Shown here: positions 23,850 through 33,515 of the stretch, one piece after another | How the letters are laid out: each line of letters opens with the position of its first letter | Position numbering within the stretch: position 1 is the stretch's first letter | From: Solea solea | Lineage: Eukaryota; Chordata; Actinopteri; Pleuronectiformes; Soleidae | Length of the DNA stretch: 64,000 nucleotides | Direction of reading: 5' to 3' | NCBI RefSeq assembly: GCF_958295425.1 | Contig: NC_081151.1 | Location: 9,672,330-9,736,329, forward strand | Program-made: the position numbers and the translations under genes | The notes under the pieces: model-generated | The model's database searches: none | Seen by the model: the letters and a program-made list of their open reading frames with translations, nothing else | Told to the model about the DNA's origin: nothing

Positions 23850-24262
23850 CATTATTAATTTACTGCCACTGTGTGACGCAAATACAGCGACAAAGTGATT
23901 TGAGTTGAAGCGCTTCGATTGTTAGCTGAGCAAATGTTGAACCCGTGGGTCAGGAGAGGAGACGAGAGGAAGGACAGATGATTCATCTGAATGTAAATGT
24001 TTTGCAGGCAGCAGACATAGAATAGAACATTCTGTATTTTCATTTCAAATGGATAAGCTCATTTATTCATTCATTCATTATCTCTGGAGGGTCTGCAAAT
24101 CTGACCTCCCATCAGTTTTTGCCAATTATAACTTAGTGATAGGTAAAAAAACCAGGATTCTCCATGTGTTTTATGCTTAAATAAAGGCAAATGTGATGAT
24201 GGAGGTGACACATCTGCACTGTTCTTTGTAAGTGTGCTGTGATGATGACACTGACAGTAAAC
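23850..24262 (+). repeat. Diverged duplicate, copy B
   Basis: Second copy of the 21,955-22,285 sequence, same orientation, about 1.9 kb downstream. It is longer because of a lineage-specific block with CATTCATTCATTCATT near 24,065-24,080. Substitutions and small indels are spread evenly, so the split is old. Confidence 0.75.
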
Positions 24263-24651
24263 AAGTCAGCAAATACGTCTCCTGTCACTTTCATTTCAGT
24301 CAGAAAGCCAAGCCAATGAAAAACTTCATCATGTATCGTGTCATTCAGATTATACAAATGAAATGTGACGATAAAGTCTTCAGCAGGGAAGTACTGAGAG
24401 AAATCGTCTGTCCTGAGAAGCAACTATAGGTAAATCTCCCAGAGGTGATGGTGGTATTCTCTAGCACCCTTTTTCCCCTGCAGGCTGGCCTGAGAAACCC
24501 CTTTACCTGTTTTCCCTCCACCACACCTGCTGCAGATTACCCTGATTGCCACCACTCACTCCTTCCTGTTTTACCGACCGGAAACACTCAGCCTTCATGC
24601 TTGCCTTCTCAGCGCTTGAACCCAGCCACGGTAACTGCTTATTCTGCTTTT
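24263..24651. other. Non-coding DNA, nothing recognised
   Basis: A pyrimidine-rich stretch at 24,470-24,620 has no gene signal. Confidence 0.5.
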
Positions 24652-25520
24652 AGGAATACTTTACCGATTTGCATTTAGCTTTGTATAACTAGAATAGGGG
24701 TAGTCATTTTGAAAAAACAAATGCTTCCCATATAAAATATCTTCATTCTTTTCTTTGTTACGTGTCCACCAGTGACACTTGGTCTTGTTAGCGTATCTGT
24801 TAGCAAAGATGGCGGACACTGTTTACATTCTGGGAATGAGGTCCTGTTAGTGTTGTAGTCAAGTCAAGACCAAGACTTTGAGGGGTCGAGACCGAGACAA
24901 GACCAAGATCTCTTTGCAGAATTTACACGTTGCGCTGTGTTTTCATTTGGAGGTATTTATGCACAAAAAGTCTTTGTGGTTCAGGTAACCACATTTTATT
25001 ATAGATGAGTTGGCTGACATCTTCTCACGGCCTCTTCTCCTGTCACTCACATGCACTTTTGTGGAGGGGCGTGTGAAAGGGGGCGGGAGGGGTGACAGCA
25101 GTATGATTTACGCGAAATCACAGTAATGATATTAACAAGTTAATCCAAAAATGCACAGGCAATTTATTGATATCCCCACAGTTGTGGTCTTGACCGATCT
25201 TGAAACAAAATCCCGAGACCGAGACAAGACCGAGTAAAAATGCAGTCGATTCCGAGACCTTCAAAAAGTGGTCTCGAGACCGGTCTCAAGACCAAGACCG
25301 ATCTCTACTACAACACTAGGTCCTGTCTCCTACGAGGGGGTCTAAAAAGTGTGGGATTTGCGTTGCAGTTTCAAACCTCGGATCACGTTTCACTGGTGGG
25401 CGTAACAAAAAAAAAGAATGAAGATATTTCGCGACTTTTTGTGTCTGCATTTGAGCTCCTGCTAACACCTAGCGGCAGCTTAACGATGACTGAAAACACC
25501 AAGGAGCGCCCATGAAATGT
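24652..25520 (+). mobile_element. Dispersed repeat interrupted by a nested hAT element
   Basis: The left part (GGAATACTTTA, GCATTTAGCTTTGTAT, ACTAGAATAGGGGTAGT, TGCTTCCCA, TACGTGTCCACCAG) matches the sequence at 63,855-64,000, proving it is dispersed. The right limit near 25,520 is a guess. Its interior was split by insertion of the element at 24,848-25,318. No coding capacity is seen. Confidence 0.65.
24848..25318. mobile_element. Complete non-autonomous hAT-like element, 471 bp, with 8-bp target duplication
   Basis: Starts TAGTGTTGTAGT and ends ACTACAACACTA, a perfect 12-bp terminal inverted repeat. It is flanked by GGTCCTGT at 24,840-24,847 and again at 25,319-25,326, an 8-bp target site duplication as hAT transposases make. 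Both arms carry GAGACC/GGTCTC motifs (GTCTCGAGACCGGTCTC at the right), giving extensive self-complementarity. There is no transposase frame, so mobility would require a helper element. Confidence 0.9.
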
Positions 25521-25689
25521 TTCAGGCGTGGATTCTCTCTGCTGAACCTGGACGTTCAGTAGGATTAAATAGTATTTTAACCACAATTTTGACTTCGTCT
25601 GATAATGGAAATGCATGCTCCCCGAGTTTGAGTAACAGCTGTTTCCTGCAGCATGCAGCTCAAGTTTCCTGGTTGAAAAAATAACATTA

Positions 25690-25928
25690 AAATACAGATA
25701 TACAGTTAATCACTCGTGGGCAGATCATGAGGAAAGGAACTCAGCCTGTAAACTGGAAGGTCACTGGTTCAAATCTTGGGAAGGACCAAAGGCTGGGATG
25801 CCCCTGAGCAAGGCACCCGATCACCCATTGCTCACTACTGGTGTGTAAGTAAGGATGGGTTAAATGCAGAGGTCAAATTCACAAAGCTCTGTGTGTGAGA
25901 GTGAGTGGGGGCGTGGGAAAAAAAAACC
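25690..25928 (+). mobile_element. tRNA-derived SINE
   Basis: CACTGGTTCAAATCTTGGG contains a B-box-like RNA polymerase III motif (GGTTCAAATC), preceded by an A-box-like AACTCAGCCTGTAAACTGG. The downstream blocks CCCCTGAGCAAGGCACC, CCCATTGCTCACTAC and GGATGGGTTAAATGCAGAGG are hallmark body sequences of teleost SINEs, probably the V-SINE type. It ends near an A-rich stretch at 25,918-25,926. The copy looks somewhat diverged. Confidence 0.75.
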
Positions 25929-26246
25929 TTGTTCTGGTTATTAGTCAGACGTCCACAGAGCTTTCACGTAGATTATGGTTTGTTGTGCTAGTGAACGCGA
26001 GCAGCTGACAAACAGCTGATCCGTCACAGACAAATGTGAGACTCTCGCGAAAGACAGATAATAAGAGTAGTCCTCCTGAATGGACCTATGCTCAAACTTC
26101 AAAACAGCCTGTTCAAACATATGTAAAGATATGGCTCCACATTCAGAACATTATAAATCCACTTGTTTTTACAACGTTATACACCACAAATCATGTAATG
26201 GCCCTCTAATCCTGAATACAGGCTTTTAATGTGGTGTCACTGCCAT

Positions 26247-26402
26247 CTCTCTCTCTCTCGCTCTCTATCTGTCTGTCTCTCTTTCTCTCCATCTGTCTCT
26301 TTGCATTTCCTGAGGGAAAAGACAGTGGGCAGAGTGTTTTCGGAGCTAGACTGTGAAGTGAAGGCAAAAAACAGAGAGAGAAAGAGAGAGAAAGAGAGAG
26401 AG
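26247..26402. repeat. (TC)n ... (GA)n inverted pair
   Basis: A CT-rich run (26,247-26,290) and a GAGAGAAAGAGAG run (26,371-26,402) about 80 bp apart are complementary and could form a hairpin or triplex. Confidence 0.7.
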
Positions 26403-27000
26403 GGGAAAAAAAACTTCCATTCATATCCCCATAATACTCTATTCATGAAGCCCCATGTGCTTTTATTATTTAAAGCATTCGCCCAGCACAGAGAGCTCCA
26501 TCCTGTCCCTCTGTGAAGCCATCATCTGATGAGCCATTTTTCCACAAAAGCAGAAAAAAAAAAAATAGTCCTATTTGTGAAATACTGATTATCTAAAATG
26601 GGACCCCAGGGCCTCAATGGTAGGGAATACCAGATTCCTCAGGCTTCTGAGTCCCACTGGTGAATTGAGGGTTTTTCTTTTCTCTCGCTCTCCCTCGCCT
26701 CACACCGACTCTGCTTAGCATCATTACCCAAGCGTTGGATAGCAAGTGTCAGACCGGGAATGCATCACTTGTCAGCATGAAAATGTATAATTATGCCGAG
26801 CTAACACGTTTCCAAGGCCAAGTGGTGGTACTGCGTGAAACAATAATCTTGCAATGCATCAGTGTAATTGTGAGAGGAAAAAAAAACAAACCTTTTCTTT
26901 TATTGTCACCTTGCAGGAAATGTGCTGTTTGGACAGCTGTAGAAAAGAAAATCTCACAGAGGAGTAATTAGCCTTGTGTGGGTAGACTTGTATAGATGAT

Positions 27001-27032
27001 GCGCGCGTGTGTGTGTGTGTGTGTGTGTGTGT
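27001..27032. repeat. (GC)3(GT)n microsatellite
   Basis: GCGCGC followed by about 13 GT units; an alternating purine-pyrimidine tract with Z-DNA potential. Confidence 0.9.
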
Positions 27033-28082
27033 TTGTGCTACTCATTTTGATTACAGTGCATTGTCTTACTTTCCTGTATCATGACACCCTCACACGCACT
27101 CCTATGGTTGCCATGAGCTGACAGCCTTCCTGTCACACACGCGGTGTTGATTTCCGTCATGTAATTGAACATTTTCCATAATTAAAATTAAAAAAAAAAG
27201 TAACACTAAACTGAAAATCAAGCAAAAACTAGGTCAAAGATGATATTACACATTTGTCGGAAAAACCATTCGTTTCATTGTGTCCTGATTAGTTTCCTCT
27301 ACTTGCCTCATTCACAGGACGAATCAACGGCTTGACCTGTCGCACCGCTGCTAATAAAAACCCTTTACACATGCCATGTCATCTAACGTGGTGTGAGATG
27401 TTTATCTAACAAACATCAGTGTTAATGGTAGAAAAAAAACATGGTAAAAACAGTCAGCATTCCCTGAACAACTCCACAGAAGAACTGCATTGATAAATGT
27501 GTAAAACAAGACAATAAAAAATGGATTAAATCAAATATAAATCTTTTATTTTTTTATTTTTCAATAGCACTAGTTGCTAAATTTGAATCTGCACAGGAAG
27601 AGAGCATGGGGGAAGAAGAGGAGACATTTAAAACACACGTTGAGAGACGCATCTAAAGAGAGAACAGAAGAAGTATGAACATGAAGCTAAAGCTCAGACA
27701 AAAATGTTCTGTCGAAGAAAGAGATGAGGATTAACCGCTACCTGTCACATGGAGTGTATACTGTATATGCAATCATGATGATGGTGCAATCAGTCCCTCT
27801 TTTCCCCAGCCCAGGAAGACTGCTCACTGTAATTATGTAGGCATCAGCCTCTGCAACAGCAACCCACGCTACTTGTAATTTTGCCCAATTTATCTCAGAG
27901 GGCTTCAAAAGGCCTATAATTTGTATCTCTTCAGCTTCATGGTAATGTGTTGGCGCTGACTGGCACACCTTTGAGCCTACGTCAAATAAGCACATGTTGA
28001 AAGTTGGATGGGAGGAGATACTTTTTGTGAGGAGAAGAGGAGCGCTGTGCATAGCGCATAGCAGAAAGCTATCGTTCCCTTT

Positions 28083-28420
28083 CCCCTTTAGCTGTGTTTC
28101 CATCATGGTACAGTTGGCTTTGGTAAAGTATGGTACAGTTTGGAATGGTAAAGCCCTCAGTCCGGCTTGGCTTTTGACTGAGAACAGCAACTTTACTTGG
28201 TAGGCGGCGTGTGCACTGTGCCACGTCAGCGATCAACCAACAAAAAGCATGGGAGTGACGCTTTCCCACTGCCCAATCAGCTGACCGTCATGGGTCTAGC
28301 TCCCCCCTGTACCGTACCATTACTCTGGTACCCCAAGGGAAGGGAACTTCAGAACTTTACTTTGGTACTATTCAAATAATAAATAAATCCAAACCGAACC
28401 AAACCTTTCCACTCACTATT
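28083..28420. mobile_element. Candidate dispersed repeat with GGTAC/GTACC motifs
   Basis: The left part has TTTCCATCATGGTACAG and TATGGTACAGTTTGG; the right part has GTACCGTACCATTA, TCTGGTACCCCAAG and CCGAACCAAACC. The motifs are roughly inverted across the segment, resembling a teleost repeat in which GGTACGG motifs flank a GC-rich centre. Limits and class are uncertain. Confidence 0.4.
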
Positions 28421-28502
28421 TCTCTCCTGCTTTTCAGACCATTCAGCTATGAACCAGGTCTACAGCCCTGAAAGCGCCTCTGGTGGTGGTTGAACGAAGG
28501 TC

Positions 28503-28507
28503 GGTAA
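28503..28507. repeat. Target site duplication, left copy (GGTAA)
   Basis: Matches GGTAA at 34,114-34,118 on the other side of the retrotransposon. Five base pairs is the usual size for Ty3/gypsy integrases. Confidence 0.92.
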
Positions 28508-29105
28508 TGTCACAACCGAACAAGGACTTGAACCCAATAGCACGACTCAGAGACAACTTCCAAAAATATTCCAATTTATTGGACAAAGTAACAAATAAAA
28601 ATCACTCTCAAAAGGAGGAAAAGTATCAACAGAAAATCACTCTATCGAGGAATCACTAGATAAGCAAAAGGCAAAAGTAACAAATTATAATCACTCACTG
28701 GGAGGAGACAAAAGGTCTGGGCAAGGTGCCAAATCAAAATCACTCTTCACGAGGAAAAAACTCTGATGGCTCAAAAAGGGACAAAACAAAGTAGCAACTA
28801 AGAAAAGCAAAAACCTTACAAACAATTGACGTGGCATGGATTGGCGTGGGTTCTCTGGCATGACAGACAAGACGAACTGACACAGGGTAAAGGGAAGCAC
28901 AGGCTATATGTGAACTCAATGTAATGGGGAACAGGTGGAAACAATCAGGGCGGGGAAGATAATCAGACTGGGGGAAAACTACAGGGGAAGGGCAAGTTAG
29001 CTAAAACAAGAGGAAAGAGAGATGTCAAAATAAAACAGGAAGTCACAAGACAAAAAATAGAAGGCAAAACTAAACATAACTTAACACAACTTTCTAGATA
29101 TGACA
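28508..29105 (-). repeat. 3' LTR of the retrotransposon
   Basis: 598 bp; I find no mismatch against 33,516-34,113 reading line by line. The last 25 bases of the Gag-Pol frame, including its stop, lie inside this LTR (29,081-29,105). It carries the functional poly(A) signal on the minus strand. Confidence 0.96.
28575..28580 (-). promoter_or_regulatory. Poly(A) signal of the retrotransposon (3' LTR)
   Basis: TTTATT on the + strand gives AATAAA on the minus strand, about 70 bases before the element end. Cleavage 15-25 bases downstream would make R about 325 nt and U5 about 45-50 nt. The same hexamer occurs in the 5' LTR at 33,583-33,588. Confidence 0.65.
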
Positions 29106-32100
29106 GTACCCCCCCCTCTAGGGACGGCTCCTGACGGCCCAGATAACTGAGGGTGGCGTCTGTAAAAGTCTGTGATGAGGTCAGGATCCACAATAAAGCT
29201 GGCAGGAACCCATGATCGTTCCTCTGGACCGTAGCCCTCCCAATCCACCAGGAACTGCCTGCCCCGGCCCCTGTTGCGCACAGCCAGCAGAGCCTTGACT
29301 GAGTAGACAGGACCGCCGTCGACCATCTGGGGAGGTGGAGGGGGTACGGCCGCGGGCACCATGAGGCTTTCCTTAACCGGTTTCACCCGGCTGACGTGGA
29401 AGGTGGGGTGGACTCTCATGGACCGGGGCAAACGCAGACGGACAGCTGAAGGGCCGATGACCTTGGACACTGGGAAAGGCCCCACGAACCGTGGAGCCAA
29501 CTTCCTGGAGGCGACTTGGAGAGGCAAATCCCCCGTAGAGAGCCAGACCTTCTGGCCAGGCTTGTATACCGGAGCAGGTCGGCGCCTCCGATCAGCAGCC
29601 CTCTTCATGCGGTCCACACTGCGTAGGAGGGCCTTACGGGCAGCTGCCCAGATGCGGTGGCATCGTCGGACCATGGCATGGGCCGACGGGACGATGATCT
29701 CCTTTTCCGTCTCCGAGAAGACAGGGGGCTGGTAGCCGAAGACGCACTGGAATGGAGACATGCCAGTGGCCGAGGTGAGAAGAGAGTTGTGGGCATATTC
29801 CACCCACACCAGCTTCTGGCTCCAGGTAGCCGGATTCTGCGACACCAGGCATCGAAGACATGTCTCTAACTCCTGGTTGAGACGTTCCGTCTGGCCGTTG
29901 GCTTCTGGGTGATAACCAGAGGTGAGGCTGACGGTGGCTCCAATGAGCTTGCAGAACTCTTTCCAGAATCTGGATATGAACTGGGGCCCCCGGTCTGAAA
30001 CAATGTCTTTGGGAAAACCATGAATACGAAAAACGTGAGTCATCATAATCTCTGCCGTTCTTTTGGCAGATGGAAGCTTGGGTAATGCTATGAAATGAGT
30101 CATTTTAGAAAACCTGTCTACCACTGTGAGCACAGTGGTGTTCCCTTCAGAGACCGGGAGCCCCGTGACGAAGTCCAGTGAGATCTCAGCCCACGGACGA
30201 GTGGGAACAGGGAGTGGCTGCAGCAACCCCATCTGCGCTCTGGAGGAGGTCTTGTTGCGGGCACAGATGGAACACGCCTCCACATACTCCCGAACCTCCC
30301 TCTCCATGGAGGGCCACCAAAACCTCTGGGAAATGACGTACATGGTCCTCTTAACTCCTGGATGGCAGGTGAGCAGTCCGGTGTGAGCCCAATGGATCAC
30401 CTGTGGACGCATATCAACAGGGACAAACAAGCGATTCTCCGGACAACCACTAGGTGTCGGATTCTCACCATTAGCCTGCTTCACCTTAGATTCTATCTGC
30501 CAACTCACCGCTCCTACCACACGGTTCAGTGGTAGGATGGGCTCCGGTTCCTTGGCAGTAGGCTCGGGGTCAAACAGACGGGACAAGGCATCGGGCTTGG
30601 TGTTCTGGGACCCCGGCCTATAAGACAAAACAAAGTTAAATCTGTTAAAAAAAAAAGTCCACCTGGCTTGGCGAGAGTTCAGTCTTTTTGCTTTGCGTAT
30701 ATATTCCAGATTCTTATGATCTGTCCATACAATAAATGGGTGCTGTGCACCCTCTAACCAATGTCTCCACTCTTCCAAAGCTTTTTTCACTGCTAATAAC
30801 TCACGGTTCCCAACATCGTAGTTTCTCTCTGCCGGCGAGAGTTTATGAGACAGGAAGGCGCAGGGATGAAGCTTGTTGTCCTTCTCAGAGTGCTGGGAGA
30901 GTACTGCTCCCACTCCATTATTGGAGGCATCCACCTCCACCACGAACTGCCGGCTGGGATCAGGAACAGTGAGAATGGGGGCAGTGGTGAACCGCACTTT
31001 GAGCTGTCTGAAGGCCTCCTCAGCTTGAGGGGACCACAAAAAGGGAGACTGAGGAGAAGTGAGTGCATGTAGAGGTGCAGCTGTGGCACTGAAGTTTCGG
31101 ATAAACCTCCTATAAAAGTTAGCAAATCCTAAAAATTGCTGAACCTTCTTGCGGTTATCAGGTGTTGGCCACTGAGCCACAGCGCTAACTTTAGCCGGAT
31201 CCATTTGCACCTTTCCAGGGGCTATGATGAAGCCAAGGAAAGATACAGTGTCGGCATGGAATTCACTCTTTTCTGTCTTGACATATAATTGGTTCTCCAG
31301 CAATCGCTGGAGAACCTGCCGTACATGATGCACATGAGAGTCTAAATCTGGGGAGAAGATCAATATGTCATCTAAATACACAAACACAAAGTGGTTCAGG
31401 AAGTCTCTCAGTACATCATTGATCATTGCTTGGAAGACAGCAGGAGCATTGGTCAACCCAAACGGCATAACTAGGTACTCGTAATGACCACTAGGAGTGT
31501 TAAAGCCTGTTTTCCATTCATCCCCCTCTCTGATCCTAACCAGATGATAGGCGTTTCTGAGGTCTAATTTAGTGAAAACCTTAGCCTGCTGAAGCTGATC
31601 AAAAGCTGATGACATTAGTGGCAGAGGGTACCGATTCTTAACAGTTATGTCATTAAGTGGTGCATAGTCTATACATGGTCGAAGTGTCCCATCTTTCTTT
31701 TCCACAAAAAAGAACCCTGCCCCCGCTGGAGATGAAGAGGGGCGGATAAGACCAGCCTTTAATGAGGACTCAATATATTCAGTCATAGCCTTCTTTTCAG
31801 GGCCAGAGATGGAGTACAGTCTACCCTTAGGAATAGGGGACCCTGGGACCAAATCAATTGGGCAATCATAAGGCCTGTGGGGAGGAAGGGAAGTTGCCTT
31901 CTTTTTACTAAATACCTCGCTCAACTCGTGGTAACATCTTGGGACTGAAGTCAGGTCAGGAGTTTCAGAGTCTGTGACATGAACAGAGGCAATGTTATCA
32001 CTAGTTTTCACATTATGACAGGACTTTAAACACTTGGTTTTACATTCTTCTGCCCAGTTCAAGACCCTCCCAGTACTCCAGTCAATGTGTGGGTTATGTT

Positions 32101-33499
32101 TCTTCAGCCAGGGAAAACCCAAAATGAGAGGATACTGGGCAGATTTATATAAATGAAATTGCATAAGTTCATAGTGGTTATCAATGATAACTGTGAGCAG
32201 TTCAGTCTTGTGTGTAACTCGAAAAATCAGACTGCCATCGAGAGCGCTGGCCTCTATAGGCTGAGATAATTGTTCTGTCTTTAGCTTGAGTCTCATGGCA
32301 AAATCCCAGTCCATGAGACTTTCATCAGCCCCCGAGTCAATGAGAGTCTCCAAACTAAGTGTGGTGTTGTGATGCCTCACCTTAGTCTGGGTTAAAGCTC
32401 GAGGAGGGAATTCCGTGGAGGAGAAACGTCTCCCCAGTACCCCCCTGTCGACTGATGAGCCTGTGCCTTTTGCCGGACACGCTGCTAGCAGATGCCCTTG
32501 CTGTCCGCAATAGAAGCACCTGCCTTCCTGCAGGCGACGACGGCGCTCCGCTGTGGACAGTTTGGTTCGCCCCAACTGCATGGGCTCCTCCACCTCCTCG
32601 GAGGGCCACTGCCTCGGGGTAACGGGTGATGGAGCACGTGAGGAGCTCCGCCAACTGGGTGTAGTGACAGCAGCGCGACCCTGATGACGACCAGCTGTAG
32701 AGGCCATTCGGCTTCGTTGTCGCTCCTGTAAGCGGTTGTCTGTTCTTATGGCCAGAGTTATTACTGAGTCTAGATCAGAAGGCAAATCTAGGGGCACTAA
32801 CAAGTCTTGAATTTGATCTGAAAGTCCCTTGAGAAAAACATCATACAGGGCCGTGGCATTCCATCCGCTATCCGTGGCTAGGGTGCGAAAGCGGATAGCA
32901 TAGTCCCAAACAGAGTCTCTATTTTGTTTGATGTTGCTCAACTCACGTGCTTTCTCTCGGTCGGATGAGAGGGGATCGAAAGCCTTCCTCAGAGCCTGTT
33001 TGAACTCCTTGAGGGATCCACAGATCAGTGAATTCCGAGACCATTCAGCCGTAGCCCATGCCCTCGCCCTCCCGGTGAGGTGGGAGATCATGAATGCCAC
33101 CTTGGATCGTTCCGTAGGAAAGGCTGAGGGCGAGTGTTCATAATGCATATCACAGTCCACAATAAACGGCCGACATCCTCCTGACTCACCGGAAAACTTT
33201 TCTGGGGGGGAAAGGCGAAGAGCCGTGGCATGGGGAGCTGAGATCGATGACGCTCTAGCATCCGCCGGAGTTGGCGTGGTCATGGTGTCTGAGGAAGACG
33301 TGAGATGAGCAAGGACTTGATGTACTTGGTTTGCCAGGAGGTTAACTTGGGTTGTTATAGAGGCTTTGAACTCCTCCTGACTTTTAGCCACTCCCTTCAC
33401 ACCACTGTGCAGAGAGGCCATGTGCTCCTCCTGCTGAGTCAGGCGGGTGTTCTGGGAGCGAACAGCCGCTGTCAGTTGTTCTGAGTCGGCTGGGTTCAT
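29081..33499 (-). CDS. gag-pol: Gag-Pol polyprotein of a chromodomain-containing Ty3/gypsy retrotransposon
   Basis: A single 1472-residue frame with no stop or frameshift. Gag occupies about residues 1-345, with a heptad-like N-terminus, a retrotransposon-Gag region (about 95-260) and one CCHC zinc knuckle (C328, C331, H336, C341). The protease has DSGAD at 388-392. Reverse transcriptase spans about 555-760 with YLDD at 708-711. RNase H carries D857, E900 and D927. Integrase has an HHCC finger (H1039, H1046, C1076, C1079) and catalytic D1109, D1169 and E1205 (35 residues between the last two). A GPF-type region lies at 1332-1375. The chromodomain (about 1396-1450) keeps cage residues Y1399, W1420 and Y1423. 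The ATG lies 16 bases inside the 5' LTR edge, next to the primer site. Fusion of gag and pol in one frame matches Tf1; many gypsy elements need a frameshift. The protein would form cytoplasmic particles, copy its RNA and integrate the cDNA in the nucleus. Confidence 0.97.
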   Translation of the reverse strand: MNPADSEQLTAAVRSQNTRLTQQEEHMASLHSGVKGVAKSQEEFKASITTQVNLLANQVHQVLAHLTSSSDTMTTPTPADARASSISAPHATALRLSPPEKFSGESGGCRPFIVDCDMHYEHSPSAFPTERSKVAFMISHLTGRARAWATAEWSRNSLICGSLKEFKQALRKAFDPLSSDREKARELSNIKQNRDSVWDYAIRFRTLATDSGWNATALYDVFLKGLSDQIQDLLVPLDLPSDLDSVITLAIRTDNRLQERQRSRMASTAGRHQGRAAVTTPSWRSSSRAPSPVTPRQWPSEEVEEPMQLGRTKLSTAERRRRLQEGRCFYCGQQGHLLAACPAKGTGSSVDRGVLGRRFSSTEFPPRALTQTKVRHHNTTLSLETLIDSGADESLMDWDFAMRLKLKTEQLSQPIEASALDGSLIFRVTHKTELLTVIIDNHYELMQFHLYKSAQYPLILGFPWLKKHNPHIDWSTGRVLNWAEECKTKCLKSCHNVKTSDNIASVHVTDSETPDLTSVPRCYHELSEVFSKKKATSLPPHRPYDCPIDLVPGSPIPKGRLYSISGPEKKAMTEYIESSLKAGLIRPSSSPAGAGFFFVEKKDGTLRPCIDYAPLNDITVKNRYPLPLMSSAFDQLQQAKVFTKLDLRNAYHLVRIREGDEWKTGFNTPSGHYEYLVMPFGLTNAPAVFQAMINDVLRDFLNHFVFVYLDDILIFSPDLDSHVHHVRQVLQRLLENQLYVKTEKSEFHADTVSFLGFIIAPGKVQMDPAKVSAVAQWPTPDNRKKVQQFLGFANFYRRFIRNFSATAAPLHALTSPQSPFLWSPQAEEAFRQLKVRFTTAPILTVPDPSRQFVVEVDASNNGVGAVLSQHSEKDNKLHPCAFLSHKLSPAERNYDVGNRELLAVKKALEEWRHWLEGAQHPFIVWTDHKNLEYIRKAKRLNSRQARWTFFFNRFNFVLSYRPGSQNTKPDALSRLFDPEPTAKEPEPILPLNRVVGAVSWQIESKVKQANGENPTPSGCPENRLFVPVDMRPQVIHWAHTGLLTCHPGVKRTMYVISQRFWWPSMEREVREYVEACSICARNKTSSRAQMGLLQPLPVPTRPWAEISLDFVTGLPVSEGNTTVLTVVDRFSKMTHFIALPKLPSAKRTAEIMMTHVFRIHGFPKDIVSDRGPQFISRFWKEFCKLIGATVSLTSGYHPEANGQTERLNQELETCLRCLVSQNPATWSQKLVWVEYAHNSLLTSATGMSPFQCVFGYQPPVFSETEKEIIVPSAHAMVRRCHRIWAAARKALLRSVDRMKRAADRRRRPAPVYKPGQKVWLSTGDLPLQVASRKLAPRFVGPFPVSKVIGPSAVRLRLPRSMRVHPTFHVSRVKPVKESLMVPAAVPPPPPQMVDGGPVYSVKALLAVRNRGRGRQFLVDWEGYGPEERSWVPASFIVDPDLITDFYRRHPQLSGPSGAVPRGGGTVISRKLC
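29109..29119 (-). other. Polypurine tract
   Basis: Minus-strand AGAGGGGGGGG, three bases from the 3' LTR start, the standard position for plus-strand DNA priming. It lies inside the Gag-Pol frame and encodes glycine residues of the C-terminal tail. Confidence 0.85.
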
Positions 33500-33503
33500 G
33501 CTG

Positions 33504-33513
33504 GTCAGTTCGT
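33504..33513 (-). other. Primer-binding site, self-priming type
   Basis: On the minus strand ACGAACTGAC starts two bases after the 5' LTR. It does not show the TGG start of a tRNA 3'-end match. It is the exact complement of GTCAGTTCGT, read on the minus strand from 33,889 to 33,880 inside the LTR, where the transcript is expected to begin. Tf1-group elements prime reverse transcription by folding their own mRNA 5' end onto such a site. Complementarity stops at exactly 10 bp on both sides. Confidence 0.8.
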
Positions 33514-33515
33514 AA

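Larger units (their letters stand above)
25929..28082. other. Non-coding DNA, mostly unremarkable
   Basis: Microsatellites are listed separately. A 150-codon reverse-strand frame at 27,738-28,190 has no recognisable domain and overlaps a repeat, so it is not called. Confidence 0.5.

Noticed and set aside
25690..25928. Functional tRNA gene
   Set aside because: B-box-like motif is present, but the cloverleaf cannot be completed and the SINE body follows directly.
27738..28190. 150-codon reverse-strand frame
   Set aside because: It overlaps the dispersed repeat at 28,083 and has no recognisable domain.
28691..28900. 69-codon frame present identically in both LTRs
   Set aside because: Its duplication follows from LTR identity, and it lies in U3/R without domain or start context.
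29361..31125. Opposite-strand and alternative frames of 60-124 codons within gag-pol
   Set aside because: They overlap conserved polyprotein domains in another frame and show no independent features.
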